From positions 103,407 to 167,406 of the forward strand of contig MFFQ01000037.1 in NCBI GenBank assembly GCA_001780165.1: 64,000 bases of DNA, read 5' to 3'. Shown piece after piece: positions 1 to 8,888 of the stretch (position 1 is the stretch's first letter; each line of letters starts with the position of its first letter). The stretch is from Candidatus Eisenbacteria bacterium RBG_16_71_46 (GTDB lineage: Bacteria; Eisenbacteria; RBG-16-71-46). The notes beneath the pieces were generated by a model, which worked only from the letters and a program-made list of their open reading frames with translations, did not search any database and was not told the origin of the DNA. The position numbers were made by a program, and so were the translations under genes.

Positions 1-735
1 CGCGGCCGAAAGCAGCACCAGCACCAGGTAGAGTCCGCCCAACACCCAGGCGGTCGACTTGCGCGCCGCGCCCGAGAGCTCCGATGCGCCGATGATCCCG
101 ACGACCAGGTACCAGATGGACAGCGGCCCCAAGGCGTCGAGCACCACGCCGAGGGCGGTGAGCAGCTTCGTGGGGGTTTCGGTGATCGGCAACAGGATGC
201 CGAAGCCGATGTGCACCCCCTGCAGACTTCCCTTCACCCATCCCAACGCCAGGGTGAGAAGGAACCCCGGCAGGCTGATGAGGCTCGACCAGGCCGCGAT
301 TTCGAGCGCAAGGCGGTAGCGCAGGTTCGTGCCCAGCACGAAGCCCACGCCGAACCACACGGCGAGGGCGACCACCAGGGTGAAGATCGGCAGCAGGATG
401 ACCTGTTGTCCGACGATGATGCCGAGACCGGCAGGGCCCTCGAAGAACTGCTCCAGGCTGTCGAGCTGCGCCGCCGGCATCTGGCCCGAATCCACGTTGC
501 GCTGCCACGCCTCGACCATCGTCGGGAGCAGGATGTGCTTGTAGGAAAGCGCCCATCCCACGGCGGTGACGAGCACGACCACCAGCAGTGGGAACCACCA
601 CTGGGCTCGCTCGCGCAGGCCCGTCCAGGCCGAGGCGGGGCGGGCGAAGACCGCGACCGTGCGCTGCAGCAACGACATTCCGTCTTCGACAGCGGCGCCG
701 GAAGCCTCGGGGACGCCCTCGCTGGGATCGCTCAT
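1..735 (-). CDS. YIP1-family-like multi-pass membrane protein (3' end outside window)
   Basis: Minus frame from ATG at 735 reads MSDPSEGVPEASGAAVEDGMSLLQRTVAVFARPASAWTGLRERAQWWFPLLVVVLVTAVGW..., open to the window edge; hydrophobic segments and a YIP1-like N-terminus. Confidence 0.7.
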   Translation of the reverse strand, partial: MSDPSEGVPEASGAAVEDGMSLLQRTVAVFARPASAWTGLRERAQWWFPLLVVVLVTAVGWALSYKHILLPTMVEAWQRNVDSGQMPAAQLDSLEQFFEGPAGLGIIVGQQVILLPIFTLVVALAVWFGVGFVLGTNLRYRLALEIAAWSSLISLPGFLLTLALGWVKGSLQGVHIGFGILLPITETPTKLLTALGVVLDALGPLSIWYLVVGIIGASELSGAARKSTAWVLGGLYLVLVLLSAA

Positions 736-1028
736 GAACGACTCCTGAGTAGGGGAAGACCCGGAATCACACTCACCGCCGAAGAGTAGGGACTCCGGCG
801 GGGAGGGTCAATCGCCCCGCTACCGGCGCGGGAAAACCATCCCCGGGCGCGGCGGCCCGCGCACGGCCGTCAGGGCTCCGGCACGGGATCGCCACGGCGG
901 AGAACCCCCGGGAGCGCGGGGCGCCAGATCCTCGCCGGGCCGCGACCGACGGCCGAACCCCTTGCAACCGCTCATGCCGGCGCCCGCGCGAGCCCGGGAG
1001 TGGGCCGGCGCGGGCGCGGGGAGCCGGA

Positions 1029-1748
1029 TCAGTGCAGGCTGAAGCGCACCGGGACGGCGACCCACACCGCCACCGGCTTGTTGTTCGAGAGCGCGGGCTT
1101 GAACACCCACTGCTTGACCGCGGCCACGGCGGCGGCATCGAGCATGGCAATGGACTTGACCACGCGGGTGTCCTTCACCTTCCCGTCCTTGCCCACCAGG
1201 GCCTGGACCATCACCGTGCCGTCCACGTTGGCCTCGCGGGCGATGTCCGGATAGAGCGGCTGCACCTTGGTCACGGCCTCGGGCAGCTCTTCGACGTACA
1301 CGTACTGGCCGAACGCCGGCAGCTCGTCCTCCGACGGCGGCTGGACCACGATCTCGCCCTTGCCCTCGGTCGAGACTCCGGGCGTGATGGCGGCGATTTC
1401 TTCCTGGGACGCGATGGTCTGCTCGGGCGCCGCTTCGGCGTCGGGGACCGGGACCGCGACGCCCACCGAGGGCGGCGCCACCGGCTGCGCGATCGCCACC
1501 TGCGGCGGCGGGGTGTTCTGGGTCAGCGGAGGCGGGGCCGCCAGCTCGCGATACGGCACCACGATCACGCTCACTTCCTTGGTGCTGTGGCTGAGCAGCG
1601 CGCTGGTGCCGAGCGAGAGCAGGAACAGCAGGGTCCAGAGCACGCTGCCCACGACGACCGCCCGGAACATGTACTTCCGGGCGACCTCCTTGAGCTCGGG
1701 CGCCCCATAGGGCATGAACTCGAAGAGCGACAGGCTGGGAGCGCTCAC
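1029..1748 (-). CDS. tonB: TonB-family energy transducer (N-terminal TM, Pro-rich linker, C-terminal TonB domain)
   Basis: PLYPDIAREANVDGTVMVQALVGKDGKVKDTRVVKSIAMLDAAAVAAVKQWVFKPAL matches the TonB C-terminal pattern; downstream of ExbB/ExbD genes. Confidence 0.9.
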   Translation of the reverse strand: MSAPSLSLFEFMPYGAPELKEVARKYMFRAVVVGSVLWTLLFLLSLGTSALLSHSTKEVSVIVVPYRELAAPPPLTQNTPPPQVAIAQPVAPPSVGVAVPVPDAEAAPEQTIASQEEIAAITPGVSTEGKGEIVVQPPSEDELPAFGQYVYVEELPEAVTKVQPLYPDIAREANVDGTVMVQALVGKDGKVKDTRVVKSIAMLDAAAVAAVKQWVFKPALSNNKPVAVWVAVPVRFSLH

Positions 1749-2242
1749 AGCGACTCCAACTCCTTCCTCTCTTCCGGCTTGAGTGTTCGCAGCGAAAACC
1801 GAGTCAGACTCGCAAGATCCAAATCGTCGATGATGTCCACCATGTTGTTGAACTTCGCTTCACGGTCGATGGAGATCACGACCACCAGATCCTTGTTGCC
1901 CTTGTAGCCCTTGAACACGTCCTTGAGCCCGATGACGTCGCTGCGCGCCCACGGATCCTTGCCGCGCCGATAGAACACGCGGTCGTCGGGGAGCACCCGC
2001 ACGCTCAGTACCTTCGATTCGGCGACCTCGATTTCGGTCTTTTCGTCCGGTGGCAGGTTGATTTCCAGCGCCTGCGGCGTGCGGAACACCGTGGTCACCA
2101 TGAAGAAGATGAGCAGCAGGAAGGCGATGTCCACCATCGGCGTCATGTCGATACGGATTCCGACGCGATGCTTGGGACGGTGGCCCCCCCGGCCCTTCTT
2201 GCCACCTGAGGAACTGCGTTGTGGGGTGTCAACGGCACCCAT
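1745..2242 (-). CDS. exbD: ExbD/TolR biopolymer transport protein (copy 2)
   Basis: RIDMTPMVDIAFLLLIFFMVTTVFRTPQALEINLP ExbD/TolR signature; overlaps the TonB ORF. Confidence 0.93.
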   Translation of the reverse strand: MGAVDTPQRSSSGGKKGRGGHRPKHRVGIRIDMTPMVDIAFLLLIFFMVTTVFRTPQALEINLPPDEKTEIEVAESKVLSVRVLPDDRVFYRRGKDPWARSDVIGLKDVFKGYKGNKDLVVVISIDREAKFNNMVDIIDDLDLASLTRFSLRTLKPEERKELESL

Positions 2243-2269
2243 GGTCGGTCACCTCCCGTGCGGCTGGCA

Positions 2270-2746
2270 TCACGGCTGGGCCGCGGCCGTCTTCTTGAAG
2301 AGACCGCCGGCCCCCTCGAGGTCGGTCTGGACGTTGAACCGCGGGGCTTTCGCCTCCTGCAGCGCGCCCATCATGTCGGCCATCACCCCGTAGGGCGCGT
2401 CCTTGTCCATCTTGACGAGGACACGGGCCTGGGGGTTGGCCGACCGCGCGTTGCTGAGCACGGTGCCCATGTCGTTCCGTACCGCCTCCGGCGGCAACTC
2501 CCGGCTGATTTCCTCACCGCGTTGGCGGTAGACCACCCGCACGGTCGGCACCTTGGTCACCGCGATGGTGATGATGTCGGACTCGGGAGACTTGGCCTCG
2601 GAATTGGACTCCGGCAGCGTGATCTTGTCCTTCTCCGGCGGCTTGAACTGGGTGGTCGCCATGAAGAAGATCAGCAGCAGAAAGGCGATGTCTACCATCG
2701 GCGTCATGTCGATCGAGATGCCGATGCGACGCTTTTTCTTGAGCAT
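2270..2746 (-). CDS. exbD: ExbD/TolR biopolymer transport protein (copy 1)
   Basis: MLKKKRRIGISIDMTPMVDIAFLLLIFFMATTQFKPPEKDKITLPES. Confidence 0.93.
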   Translation of the reverse strand: MLKKKRRIGISIDMTPMVDIAFLLLIFFMATTQFKPPEKDKITLPESNSEAKSPESDIITIAVTKVPTVRVVYRQRGEEISRELPPEAVRNDMGTVLSNARSANPQARVLVKMDKDAPYGVMADMMGALQEAKAPRFNVQTDLEGAGGLFKKTAAAQP

Positions 2747-2758
2747 GACGGAGCGCTC

Positions 2759-3502
2759 CTACCGCTTCTCGGGGCCGGATGAAGCCGCCAGCAGCTGCAC
2801 CGCCTCGTACGACGCCTCGTCCATCATGTAGTTGAAATTGTCCACCCGCGTCACGAACACGTTGTAGGCCACGATCCCCGCAATCGCCGCGAACAGCCCG
2901 CCGGCGGTGTTGACCAGGGCCTCGGAGATCCCGACCGCCAGCTTGCTCGCGTCCACCGCGCCGGTGTGCCCGAGGGCCGCGAAGGAGCGGATCATGCCGA
3001 TCGTGGTGCCCAGCAGACCGACCATGGTCGCGATCGAGGCGATCGTCGACAGCGCGATGAGATTGCGCTCCAGGAGCGGCACCTCGAGACCGTTGGCCTC
3101 CTGGATCGCCGCCTGCGTCTCGGCCACGATCTTCTCCTTGGTTGCGCCCTCGCTTCGCAGCTGCTGGTAACGCTCGAGTCCGGCCCGGATCACGTTGGCC
3201 GCCGAGCCGCGTTGCTGGGCGCAGGCCTTGATCGCGCCGTCGACGTCACCGGTGTGCAGGCGCTTGCGCACGCTGTTGAGGAAGTCGGGCAGCGAGCCGC
3301 GCCCGCGGGCCTTGCGCAGGCTCCAGATCCGCTCGAAGATGAAGGCGGTCAGGAGAATGACGAGCATGATCAGCAGCGCGACCAGCGGCCCCCCCGCCCT
3401 CATCTGGTGGCCGAACTCGCCCAGCATCGGCAGGTTGTACCAGAGCGCGAACGAGATGACTGCGGCGACGAGGAATCCGACGGGTACGATGAAACGACTC
3501 AT
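2759..3502 (-). CDS. exbB: MotA/TolQ/ExbB proton channel family protein
   Basis: LLERNLIALSTIASIATMVGLLGTTIGMIRSFAALGHTGAVDASKLAVGISEALVNTAGGLFAAIAGIVAYNVF. Confidence 0.93.
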   Translation of the reverse strand: MSRFIVPVGFLVAAVISFALWYNLPMLGEFGHQMRAGGPLVALLIMLVILLTAFIFERIWSLRKARGRGSLPDFLNSVRKRLHTGDVDGAIKACAQQRGSAANVIRAGLERYQQLRSEGATKEKIVAETQAAIQEANGLEVPLLERNLIALSTIASIATMVGLLGTTIGMIRSFAALGHTGAVDASKLAVGISEALVNTAGGLFAAIAGIVAYNVFVTRVDNFNYMMDEASYEAVQLLAASSGPEKR

Positions 3503-3606
3503 AGTGTGGCTTTCCTCCCTACCCGCTCGCGTCGTCCCGGCCGTCGCCAGGCGGGTGGTTTCTGGGTGTGGGCGGGCTTTCCCCGCCGGCTACGGCCCGG
3601 AGGGCG

Positions 3607-3954
3607 CTAGACCGACTCCTTCTCCGAGAAGCTGGCGATCGCCTGCTCCTCGTTGGGAAACACGTCGAAAACCAGCGACAGCTTGGTGATGACGAAGATG
3701 TTCTCGATCCGCTTGTCGACCGAGGCCAGCTTCATCTGCCCGCCGCGGCGCACGTAGTTCGAATGCGCCGAGATCAGGACGCCCAGCGCGGTGGAGTTCA
3801 GGTGCTGGGTCTCGGCCAGGTTGATGACCAGGTTCTTGTTCCCGGCTTCGCTCAGGGCCTTGATCGACTGCTCCAAGTCGTCGGTCTCGTCACCGCCGGT
3901 GAGATAACCCTTCGGCGAGACCACGACGACGTTCCCCACCTGCCGCTGTTTCAT
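3607..3954 (-). CDS. STAS-domain anti-anti-sigma-factor-like protein
   Basis: MKQRQVGNVVVVSPKGYLTGGDETDDLEQSIKALSEAGNKNLVINLAETQHLNSTALGVLISAHSNYVRRGGQMKLASV; ATGA overlap with upstream TPR gene. Confidence 0.85.
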   Translation of the reverse strand: MKQRQVGNVVVVSPKGYLTGGDETDDLEQSIKALSEAGNKNLVINLAETQHLNSTALGVLISAHSNYVRRGGQMKLASVDKRIENIFVITKLSLVFDVFPNEEQAIASFSEKESV

Positions 3955-5735
3955 CGTCCCCCTCCCTCGAGGCTCTTCTTCCCTCTCAGCGCATCGGGCT
4001 GCCGGGGGTCCAATTGGAGCGCCCGGTCGTAATTCTCTATCGCCCTGCGGCGGTTTCCCGAATTCTGGTACCCCTGCGCCAGCCACACCCAGGCCTGGAC
4101 ATCCTTGTCGTTGATCTCCAACGACTTCTGCAACAGTTCGATCGCCTCGTCATACTGTTTGTCCAGCAAGTAGTAGAAGCCGAGCTGGCGCAGCGCGACC
4201 GCCGCGAAGCCGCCGGTCGAGTCGATCTCCACCGACCGTTCCAGGGCCGCCCGCGCCTGGGGGATCGAGTCCAGCTGCGCGTACAGGATGCCGACCCAGA
4301 AATGACGGTCCGCGCGCTCCGGCTCGAGCGCGGCCGCCTGGCGAAGCGCTTCGAGCGCTTCAGGATACTGCTTGAGCTCCTTGTATGCCAAGCCGAGAAA
4401 GTAGTAGGGCTCGCCGTTGCCCGGGTCAAGGGCGATCCGCCGCTTGAGCAGCTCCACCGCGGCCGGATAGTCCTGGAGCCGGAACTTCATCTTTCCAAGT
4501 TCGTTGAGCGCGAAGCGGGCATCCCGCGAGCTGGGATTGCGCTCGATGATCCCGTTGTAAAGCGATTCCGCCGCCGCTGGCTGGTCCCGGATCACGTAGA
4601 CCTGGCCGATCCTGAGCTGATCCGAGATGTCGGGCTCGCCCTTCGCGTACGCCTGGAGCGCCTTGTCCCACTCGCGCTGTTCCACGTAGGCGCGCCCGAG
4701 CAGGGTGAAGGCTTCCTTGCTCTTGTCGCCCAGCGAGTCCGCCCGCTGCAAGCTCGCGATCGCGGCCTCGGGCATGCGCAGGAAGTAGAGGGTACGCCCC
4801 AGCAGGCTCCATCCGCGCGCGTCGCCCGGCTCGAGCTGGGTGTATTTCTCGAGGTTCACCCGGGCCTCGGCATAGCGCTTGGGGTCGGCCGGACCCGAGA
4901 GATAGAACAGGTTGCCGAGCGCGAGCTGGGCCGGCGCGAATTCGGGGTCACGGCTCACCGCCCAGCGGTACTCCTGCAGGGCATCGGTGTAGCGCTTGTC
5001 GAAGTAAAGAGCCTGGCCCAGCTGGTAGTGCAACTCGACGTCCGTCGAGTCCGCCCGCAGCGCCGACTGGAACTCGGGGACGGCCAAGGCCGGAATCCCG
5101 CGCTTGAGGTAGAAGTTGCCCAACGCCTGGTGCGGAGCCGCGTCCTCCGGAGCCTCCTCGCGGGCTCGCGTGAAGTAGATTCCCGCGTCGCGCAGCGAAT
5201 CGCGCGCCATTTCGGCGTTCCCGAGCGCCACCAGGAACCTGGGCCGCCACTTCGGCCCCCACTTGAGCCCCTCGTTGAGCGCGTCGACCGCCTGGCTGTG
5301 CTGTCTGATCTGGACCAGGCACTCACCCAGCCCCAATTGGGCCTCGGGGAACTTGCGGTCGAGATCGGTGGCCTTGCGGAAGAGCGCCACCGCCCGATCG
5401 CACTGGCCCTGGCGTCGCAGCACATCCGCCTGGCCGTAATAGGCCATGGCGAGGTTGGGGTCCATCTTCGCGGCCTGCTGGAAGGCCTCCATCGCGCTCG
5501 CGTAATGACGCCGCTTGAGCCACACTTGGCCCACGCCCGCGCGTCCCTCGGCGGAGCCCTGTGCCGCCGCCTTCTCGAACGACGCCTGGGCGTCGTCCAG
5601 GCGGCCGGCCAGGAGCGCGTTGCGGCCGTCCTTCAGGTCGTCCGCGCGCACGCTCCCCGGCGGAACCACCGCGAGGACGATCGCGACAAGCAAGGCGGGC
5701 CCGATGCGGGCGATGATGCGTCTGCGTCCGTTCAT
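3951..5735 (-). CDS. secreted tetratricopeptide-repeat protein
   Basis: Signal peptide MNGRRRIIARIGPALLVAIVLAVVPPGSVRADDLKDG followed by many TPR units; ATGA overlaps at both ends. Confidence 0.9.
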   Translation of the reverse strand: MNGRRRIIARIGPALLVAIVLAVVPPGSVRADDLKDGRNALLAGRLDDAQASFEKAAAQGSAEGRAGVGQVWLKRRHYASAMEAFQQAAKMDPNLAMAYYGQADVLRRQGQCDRAVALFRKATDLDRKFPEAQLGLGECLVQIRQHSQAVDALNEGLKWGPKWRPRFLVALGNAEMARDSLRDAGIYFTRAREEAPEDAAPHQALGNFYLKRGIPALAVPEFQSALRADSTDVELHYQLGQALYFDKRYTDALQEYRWAVSRDPEFAPAQLALGNLFYLSGPADPKRYAEARVNLEKYTQLEPGDARGWSLLGRTLYFLRMPEAAIASLQRADSLGDKSKEAFTLLGRAYVEQREWDKALQAYAKGEPDISDQLRIGQVYVIRDQPAAAESLYNGIIERNPSSRDARFALNELGKMKFRLQDYPAAVELLKRRIALDPGNGEPYYFLGLAYKELKQYPEALEALRQAAALEPERADRHFWVGILYAQLDSIPQARAALERSVEIDSTGGFAAVALRQLGFYYLLDKQYDEAIELLQKSLEINDKDVQAWVWLAQGYQNSGNRRRAIENYDRALQLDPRQPDALRGKKSLEGGGR

Positions 5736-6670
5736 GGCGTGGATGACCGATCTCCGGTCGTCGGGTGAGAGCCCAGCATCGGCGAGCGGCGCACGAAGCG
5801 GACCGGCACGGCGGTCGGCACCAGGCCGGCCCGGTGGACGAGATCCTGGCCGTCGCGGCTCGTGACGAAGGTGACGAAGCCGCTCGCCAGCTTTGCGCCC
5901 TCGGGCCGCACGAACAGGTTGAAGTAGCGGGTCAGCGGGTAGTCTCCCTTGTACACCGTCTCGGGATCGGGGTTCCAGTAGGGCAACCCGGTGAGGCTCG
6001 CCACCCGCAATACCTTCGCGCCCCGCTTCGCCCAGGGCATAGACACGTACCCGATGGCGTTCGGATCCTCGATCACCCGCTCCACGGCCAGCGAATCGGA
6101 CGCGACGCGGGCCGCACGCGCGAGCGGCGGCTCGTTGCCCAGCACCTGGCGAATGAGCGATTCGGAGATCCCCGAGCCCGGCGGCAGGACCACCGGCACG
6201 ATCGGCTGGTCGGAACCGCCGAGGCTCGACCATCGCGAGATCTCGCCACGGAAGATCCCGCGGAGATCGTCGATCGCGATGTTCTCGAGCGGATTGAGCG
6301 GATGCACGATCACGGCGATCGCGTCGCGAGCGAACCGATAGCCTTCCAGTTGCAGCCCTCCTCTGACGGCGGCGCCGCGCTCCTCCGGTTCGAGCTCACG
6401 CCCGACGACCGCGAGATCGCACGTCGCTCCGAACAGGTCACTGATCGCCTGGCGCGACGACCCGACTCGCAGCTCGATGACGGCCTGAGGGTAGAGGGCT
6501 TGGAAAGCCGACTGCTCACGCTCCATGAGTCCACGGGCCTCGGTCTCGCATACGACCTGAATACGCCCGCTGGTCAGGGAGTCTTCCGTGGGGCCGGAGG
6601 CGGACTTGGGAGCGCAGCCGCCCAGAGTCACCGCGACGCCTCCTAAGAACAGGAGCGACGAGGCGAGCAT
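5732..6670 (-). CDS. PstS-like phosphate-type substrate-binding lipoprotein
   Basis: Lipobox MLASSLLFLGGVAVTLGGCAPK; GSSRQAISDLFGATCDLAVVGREL and ...ENIAIDDLRGIFRGEISRWSSLGGSDQPIVPVVLPPGSGISESL resemble the PstS family. ATG at 6670 chosen because a promoter lies just upstream. Confidence 0.85.
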   Translation of the reverse strand: MLASSLLFLGGVAVTLGGCAPKSASGPTEDSLTSGRIQVVCETEARGLMEREQSAFQALYPQAVIELRVGSSRQAISDLFGATCDLAVVGRELEPEERGAAVRGGLQLEGYRFARDAIAVIVHPLNPLENIAIDDLRGIFRGEISRWSSLGGSDQPIVPVVLPPGSGISESLIRQVLGNEPPLARAARVASDSLAVERVIEDPNAIGYVSMPWAKRGAKVLRVASLTGLPYWNPDPETVYKGDYPLTRYFNLFVRPEGAKLASGFVTFVTSRDGQDLVHRAGLVPTAVPVRFVRRSPMLGSHPTTGDRSSTP

Positions 6671-6705
6671 GACCCGCACGCACGCTGGGTGAACGAAGTA
6701 CCCAA

Positions 6706-6735
6706 AGTGTAAGTATTTGAACCGAGTCGTGTCAA
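6706..6735 (-). promoter_or_regulatory. sigma70-like promoter for the pstS-like/TPR/STAS/exb operon
   Basis: On minus strand: TTGACA (6735-6730), 18-nt spacer, TACACT (6711-6706), about 36 nt before ATG at 6670. Confidence 0.5.
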
Positions 6736-6856
6736 CCACCCGCTCGCCTTCCTGACCGCCCCTTTTGGATGCTCGCACGGCGGAGAAGCTCGCTCGGACG
6801 AATCGAGAGCGCGCCAGACTAGTCAGGCGACATGGACCTGTCAAGAAATCCGCGCC

Positions 6857-6874
6857 GTCCGGAGATCTCCGGAC
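6857..6874. promoter_or_regulatory. 18-bp perfect palindrome in divergent intergenic region
   Basis: GTCCGGAGATCTCCGGAC equals its own reverse complement. Confidence 0.5.
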
Positions 6875-7114
6875 ATCTCCACTCCGAGAATCTCCACTTG
6901 CCTCGGGAGAACTCCGGGGCTAGGCTCCGAGATCCGGATCGGTTTCCGGCACATCCGGCCGCATGCCTTTCGGTGTCTTGGGGGAGTCCCCCCGGTTTTC
7001 GCGTCCAAAAGCACCGCGCTGCTCATCCCTGTTTGGCGTGCGATCGGATACCTCTCGCTGGGGTAAACGGACTCCCCCTTTGCCTCTCCCGCTGCCAGCT
7101 CGCGGTGCGGCGCC

Positions 7115-8686
7115 ATGGTCCAGGGCCACGGCGCCCCGCGGTTTTCGGGTCCCGGCGCCCCGGTGAGCAAGGGCGGCCGCCGCGGCGCTTCCCCGCCTCG
7201 CCCGCCGGCTCCGGCGCCGCCCCCGCCGCTGCTTCCGCCGCTGGCCGAGGTGCTCGATCCGCGCGGGCCCTTTCTCGTCCCTCTGCTCCTGTTGCTGGTC
7301 ACGCGCCTCGCGCTGTGGGCGCTGGTGCCGAACGCCTCCGAGGATGCGTACATCACCTTTCGCTACGCGCGGAACTTCGCCGCCGGGCACGGTCTGGTCT
7401 ACAACCCGGGCGAGCACGTCTTCGGCTTCTCCTCGCCTCTGTGGACTCTGTGGAGCGCCCTCGGCATCCGCCTGACGGGAGAACCCGTGGCCTGGGTCCG
7501 CGCCACCAGCCTCGCCGGCGACCTGGTGACGCTGCTGATGATGGGTGCCCTGCTGGCGCGCCACGCCTCGGCGGCCGCGGCCTGGTGCTTCACCTACTTT
7601 TTCGCCGCGTGGCCCTACTTCGCAGCGGTGGCGGTGTCGGGCATGGAGAACGGGGGCATGCTGAGCCTGATCGTGCTCGGCGCCGTCCTGGCCGGGCGCC
7701 GAAGCCCGCTGGCGGGGCCCGCCCTGGCGGCCCTCGCCCTCCTGCGGCCGGAAGGCCTGGCCGCCGCGGTGGTGCTCGCGCTCGGCGCGGGGTGGAGGGC
7801 GCGCGTCACGGCTGCAGCACTCACCGTCGTCGGCCTGATCGCGCTGGCGGCCTACTTCGGTGGCATCGTGCCCCAGAGCGTCATCGCCAAATCCAGCCTC
7901 TACGGCACGCCGGGACCCTGGGCCGGGCGGCACTGGTGGGATTGGCTCTCGCCGGTGGCGTTGGGGCGCGCCCCCACCCTCCTCGAAGGCGTGCACCTGT
8001 TCGTCATGAGTGTGGTGTTCGCGCCCGCGGTCGTGGTCGGAGCGCTGGCCGTGTGGCGCGCGCGGCGCACGCCGCTCGCCCTCGCGATCGCCGCGTGCCT
8101 GGTGGTCTGGCTCGGATACAGCGTGCTCGGCGTGGCGTATTTCTACTGGTACCTCGTCGTGCCGCTCGGAGGTCTCGCCGCGCTGGCGGCGGTCGGCCTG
8201 CCGCGCATCGTGCGGGGCCCCGCGATCTACGTCGCGCTCGCGCTGTTCGTGCCCGGCATGTGGAGCATCGGCTACTCCCTCTACCTGGGGCGCGCCTTCA
8301 ACGAGGCCTCGGACTTCGGCGGCGCCGCCCGCTACCTGGCCCGGCACGCCCGCCCGGGGGAGACGGTGATGCTCGAGCCCATCGGCCTGGTGGGTTTCAC
8401 CGCGCCGCTGCGGGTGATCGACGAGATCGGGCTCGTCACCCCGCGCGTCGCGGCGCGGCGCCGCGCCGGGTCCGGCTGGTACGCGGACATCGCATTGAGC
8501 GAGCGTCCCGAGTGGCTCGTGGTGCGGCGCGGAGTGCTGCGCGAGGGCGCGGCGTTCGCCGGGGCGGGGGCTCCGTTCCGCAGCGGAGCCGAGCGCGACT
8601 CGCTGCTCGCGCACTATCGGGTCGAAGACGCGGTCGGGGGCTCGGCGGGGGATCAACAGCTCCTGATCATGCGCCGCGCGCGCTAG
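7115..8686 (+). CDS. GT-C-type polytopic membrane glycosyltransferase-like protein (AftB/ArnT-like architecture)
   Basis: NASEDAYITFRYARNFAAGHGLVYNPGEHVFGFSSPLWTLW plus many TM segments; start may be downstream of a Pro-rich N-terminus. Confidence 0.7.
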   Translation: MVQGHGAPRFSGPGAPVSKGGRRGASPPRPPAPAPPPPLLPPLAEVLDPRGPFLVPLLLLLVTRLALWALVPNASEDAYITFRYARNFAAGHGLVYNPGEHVFGFSSPLWTLWSALGIRLTGEPVAWVRATSLAGDLVTLLMMGALLARHASAAAAWCFTYFFAAWPYFAAVAVSGMENGGMLSLIVLGAVLAGRRSPLAGPALAALALLRPEGLAAAVVLALGAGWRARVTAAALTVVGLIALAAYFGGIVPQSVIAKSSLYGTPGPWAGRHWWDWLSPVALGRAPTLLEGVHLFVMSVVFAPAVVVGALAVWRARRTPLALAIAACLVVWLGYSVLGVAYFYWYLVVPLGGLAALAAVGLPRIVRGPAIYVALALFVPGMWSIGYSLYLGRAFNEASDFGGAARYLARHARPGETVMLEPIGLVGFTAPLRVIDEIGLVTPRVAARRRAGSGWYADIALSERPEWLVVRRGVLREGAAFAGAGAPFRSGAERDSLLAHYRVEDAVGGSAGDQQLLIMRRAR

Positions 8687-8875
8687 CCTGGACGATTCAT
8701 GAACCGCCAGCCGAGACTGCGAGCTGCGCGTCAGCCGCAAGGAGTTCGACCGGCCGCGAGGGGCACCCGCGAAGCGGGTCCCGTGTCGCTCACGTCGAGG
8801 ACGCGGCCGGTCGAACGACGCCGCGGATGGCGCGCAGCTCGCGGTCGTAGGCGGCGGGCCCATGAATAGTCCAGG
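8687..8875 (+). repeat. structured interspersed element copy A (MITE/REP-like, no ORF)
   Basis: CCTGGACGATTCATGA...CCATGAATAGTCCAGG ends; internal inverted repeats; ~90% identical by eye to the reverse complement of 35952-36143. Confidence 0.9.
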
Positions 8876-8888
8876 CCAGGCTCCGCCC

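Noticed and set aside
4014-5768. Long plus-strand ORFs (584 aa here, also 20757-22511, 25265-26584, 28340-29515, 30994-33216, 44578-46602 and others)
   Set aside because: Antisense to well-supported minus-strand genes; His/Arg/Val-rich compositions typical of high-GC shadow ORFs.
8871-8880. Target-site duplication for copy A
   Set aside because: Left flank gctag and right flank ccagg do not match; no clean duplication can be claimed from this window.
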